From: Tritrichomonas musculus
Lineage: Eukaryota; Parabasalia; Tritrichomonadida; Tritrichomonadidae
DNA length: 64,000 nucleotides
Assembly: GCA_039105265.1 (NCBI GenBank)
Contig: JAPFFF010000004.1
Span: 4,588,001 to 4,652,000 of the forward strand
Direction of reading: 5' to 3'
The position numbers were made by a program, and so were the translations under genes. Positions 61,033-64,000 of this stretch are shown piece after piece. A model generated the notes under the pieces. That model was not told where the DNA came from and ran no database searches. It saw nothing but the letters and a program-made list of their open reading frames with translations. How positions within the stretch are numbered: position 1 is the stretch's first letter; each line of letters opens with the position of its first letter.

Positions 61033-62897
61033 TAGATATATGTGAAATGAAAATTTCAATTGTTTTTTTCCTCACTTCAAAAAAAGATGAATGGGACAAA
61101 AAAGCTAATAATATAATCCACTTTTTCATAACAACACCTTTTTTAATATTTCAATCGTCCACTTTTTCTTTTCTACGCCTATTTGAATTGTCCGTAAAGC
61201 AATTCATTGATTTTCAGTTGATTTTGCTAGCAACAAGATTAAAAATGTTGAGAAAAAACGATTTTTATATAAAATACTTTACTTCACCTTTTTTCTAAAA
61301 ACTCTATAAGTTAAATTGAATAAATAATATAGCGGTTTTTGTGAAAAAGCGTGTTTTGAATAATAAATTATATTGCCTATATTCATTTTGAATATCTAGA
61401 CAAGTTCTTATCCTTTTCGCTTTTAAAGCTAATTTTTTTTCATAACTTTCATCAATTGTATTGTATTTTTTATTGCTTTAAAATTTTTTCTTTTTTAACT
61501 AAGATTTTTGATTCTTATATGAATTAAAAATCTATTTCGCATTTCAATATGAAAAATTAAGCAATATACTACATTCATTTGGTGAAAAATTGTGGATAAT
61601 CTATAATACATTGAAAATATATCAATAACCAAAAAGGCATAACTGGTAATATATGAAAATGATATGTACATAGTTTAAAATGGAAGAGTTTGAAGATGAT
61701 TTTGAGAGCTATTGACTTTTTGGAGATTTTTTTATCCGTTATATATCAATTATATTGTCATTTGGACGTTATTTTGTGAATATAAAATCAATCCGAATAA
61801 AAAATTACGAAATAAAATTTTATGCGAAAAGTTTTAAAAATAGTCTCAACAAAAATAAGCAATTTTACTTTATGAAAATGAAATATGTGATGTTTAGATT
61901 TTATCGGATCTTCTCTTTTCAATTTCTTAATAAGATAATTTTTAATAGTCGATGGTTTTCCTTCAAAAAATTCGCCTTTATTTATCGTATGGACATAATC
62001 AAAAATCTTTTTATTAAAAAACAAGTATAATAAATATGTTTAAATGTAAGACCCAAATTATCTTATGTGTTTTTGATATTTTTGAAAAAAAATTATTAAG
62101 TGTAATACGAGAAAAACATATTTTATGTAAAACAATATATAAAATTTCTTCTCAATTATTCTTATATCATATAAAATTTGATCATTAACAAAATTTATCT
62201 TATTCAAAATTTAATTCATTCATTCATTGGGCAATATGCATAACTATTACTTGAAATTAACCTTTAATAATATTCTTAGTATGACATTTACGTATTTATA
62301 CTTAACTCCAAAAAAAAGATTATTTTATCTTTTTTTCTAATAAAGAATAAAAACTAGTGAGTTTTTTCTTTGTGTCATTAATATTTAGAATTTACCTATC
62401 AAGATCTGTTAGAGTTATATCAATTTCAATAACTGTTACTTTTAAAATCAATAATTAATTTGAAAAAAATGTTTTTCAATATTTTTTATTCATTTCATGA
62501 ATATCAAAATGATAAAATATCAAATATGAATATAGGGTTAAAAAGTTATATTCATCATTAACGTAAAGATCTCAAATATGAAAACTTTTGAATTTTGATG
62601 TACGTTTATATAAGATGACAATTCAATCCTTGCTTTTACAATAGAAATTTTGAACCCTTTGAAATTTAAAGAAAAAGATTCATATCTTTATGAATACAAA
62701 AAAGTTTAATGAATAAATAGTATATTTTTTCTGAATAATAATATCTGAGGTATTTATTAGTTCAGTTAGTAAAAAAAAGTTGTAAAATTTTATTGGCTTT
62801 TATATCATTAAATATTTATCGTTTAGTTAGAAAATCTTTCTGTAATAGTTAAGCACATGTTTTCAAACTATTCTACATGTGTATTTTATTTTCATTG
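61033..62897. other. AT-rich gene-free region
   Basis: Upstream flank of the coactosin gene and nearly 2 kb of AT-rich sequence. A minus-strand frame at 61,788-62,024 has a somewhat protein-like composition (for example GEFFEGKPSTIKNYLIKKLK) but no ATG at its start and no known family; it may be a gene relic. Nothing else is supported. Confidence 0.4.
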
Positions 62898-62903
62898 TTC
62901 ATA

Positions 62904-63958
62904 GAGTATCAAGAAAAAGTGGACATCGTTAAGATAAAGTGGCCATCACATAACTTTTTGATCTCAATATTTTGATAAGACATTCAAAGTTTGAATATAG
63001 TTGTCAAAAATTCTGATGGATAAATATAAAGAATTGAAAAAAAATAAAGAGTTTAAAATGAAGGTCTTTCTATTCTAAAGCTATTTTTTTGATTTTTATC
63101 TTTGTTTTTCTTATGCTGGTCATAGATAAGCATTTGATTTGGCGTCAAAGAGATTTCCAGCATTTTTTACTATGATAAATAATTATAAAGTATTGAAAAG
63201 AAAATTTTATTAAAGAGTTTCAAATGAGGGTATTTCGATTCTAAAGCTATTTTTTTGATTTTTATCTTTGTTTTTTCTTATGCTGGTCATAGATATTATT
63301 CTGAATTTGATATCCTCGGACTTTTGAACAGAAACGAACATCAAAACCAGCAATTTCGACGTGTGGACTTGCAGCATATCTTACTGGTGCTATTCCAAAG
63401 GTCACTTTTCATCTTATAGTTGTATCTTATCATGGAACGGAAAATAGAGATAACTAAAATTTAGGTCTGTTCAGAACTACAAGGTTCTAAAATCTTTATA
63501 GTTAGATTTTGGGATTCAGGATCTAAACTGTTGAGGCAGTTTTCGTGTGATTGATCTTTTTGCGAAATTTTAAAAACTTTATATTTCAATTAAAAACTTT
63601 CAGATATTTCATATTTTTAAAATAGCAATATATGCTCATATTTTATTTATATCAATATATATCTTTATTTTAATATAATATTTTATATAAATTATTATAT
63701 ATTATATAAATTTCATTACGTTTTACAAAATTAAATAAGATAAATAAGCTTATTTTGGTCATTAAATATAATTATATTTGAATAAATTCTTTAGAAAATA
63801 TTTGAATAATCTCTATCAATTTATTTTGGAGCACGATGCCCACTTCTTTTTTTTCTGAGAATTTTATTTTAATTTTGAATTCCTTATCAAAATATTGAGA
63901 TAAAAAAGTTAAGTGATGGCCACTTTATCCTGACGATGTCCACTTTTTCTTGATACTC
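62904..63958. mobile_element. Non-autonomous DNA transposon with long terminal inverted repeats
   Basis: The ends are inverted copies of about 90 bp, starting GAGTATCAAGAAAAAGTGGA and continuing CATCGT, AAAGTGGCCATCAC and ATCTCAATATTTTGATAAG with few mismatches. TA follows each end, as expected for Tc1/mariner insertion, though similarity runs a few bases further out (TTCATA/TATGAA, 62,898 and 63,964). The interior holds an 85-bp direct repeat and no transposase frame. A stretch on the minus strand near 63,280-63,405 reads as about 40 codons (GIAPVRYAASPHVEIAGFDV), possibly captured or relic sequence. Confidence 0.7.
63045..63297 (+). repeat. 85-bp direct repeat inside the transposon
   Basis: Copies at about 63,045-63,130 and 63,210-63,297, both containing TTCTAAAGCTATTTTTTTGA and ending TATGCTGGTCATAGATA, differ by a few bases and one T-run length. 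Looser similarity (GATAAATA...AAAG.ATTGAAAA) precedes each. It is probably a tandem duplication within the element. Confidence 0.75.
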
Positions 63959-64000
63959 TATGAATTAAATAAAATTTTTTTAATTAATTGTTACTTTTGC

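Noticed and set aside
61788-62024. Minus-strand 78-codon frame
   Set aside because: Somewhat protein-like but no ATG start and no family; noted only as a possible relic.

Overview
The window looks like a parabasalid (trichomonad) genome, most likely Tritrichomonas. It is very AT-rich, all host genes look intronless, and spacers between active genes are short. Several host genes belong to trichomonad families: an IBP39-type Initiator-binding protein, a second Initiator-binding-domain (IBD) protein, a BTB-like duplicated protein with an Asn-rich spacer, and a Glk-type glucokinase. A Polinton (Maverick) at the left edge agrees with this. No software was run; all family calls come from reading motifs by eye.

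Layout. (1) 1-about 7,910: the right-hand part of a Polinton. It holds the C-terminal part of a protein-primed DNA polymerase B, a convergent gene resembling a minor capsid (penton) protein, a giant 1,819-residue fibre-like protein, and a repeat-rich end. A broken reading frame lies just beyond (about 7,960-8,470). (2) 9.4-16.1 kb: a gene-dense host block with a CCDC47-like ER protein, a glucokinase-family protein, an RWDD1/Gir2-like protein, a beta-helix protein with two RING fingers, and an IBP39-like protein. (3) 16.1-27.2 kb: a TA-flanked MITE, an importin-beta karyopherin, a small coiled-coil protein with an RWD/Csm1-like end, a CK1-like pseudokinase and a BTB-like protein. (4) 27.2-40.7 kb: a gene-poor region broken only by an E2F-like gene. 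It holds several foldback or terminal-inverted-repeat elements and a decayed Tc1/mariner-like fragment. (5) 40.7-48 kb: an IBD protein, an E2 ubiquitin-conjugating enzyme, a coiled-coil protein, a borealin-like protein, a VIT/vWA-like protein and an AP-2 sigma subunit. (6) 49.9-61 kb: a giant BEACH-WD40 protein, a second karyopherin-like HEAT protein and a coactosin. (7) The last 3 kb is gene-free and ends with a 1.05-kb element with long terminal inverted repeats.

There is no operon-like pathway cluster. Three themes recur. Transcription is represented by IBP39, IBD and E2F-like proteins. Ubiquitin is represented by the E2 enzyme and the tandem RING protein. Chromosome segregation is represented by the borealin-like and Csm1/RWD-like proteins. 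The most unusual items are the beta-helix-tandem RING protein, the glucokinase-like protein without a canonical phosphate-1 loop, the CK1-like pseudokinase, the tandem E2F-like protein, the Trp-repeat fibre-like Polinton protein, and the foldback elements.
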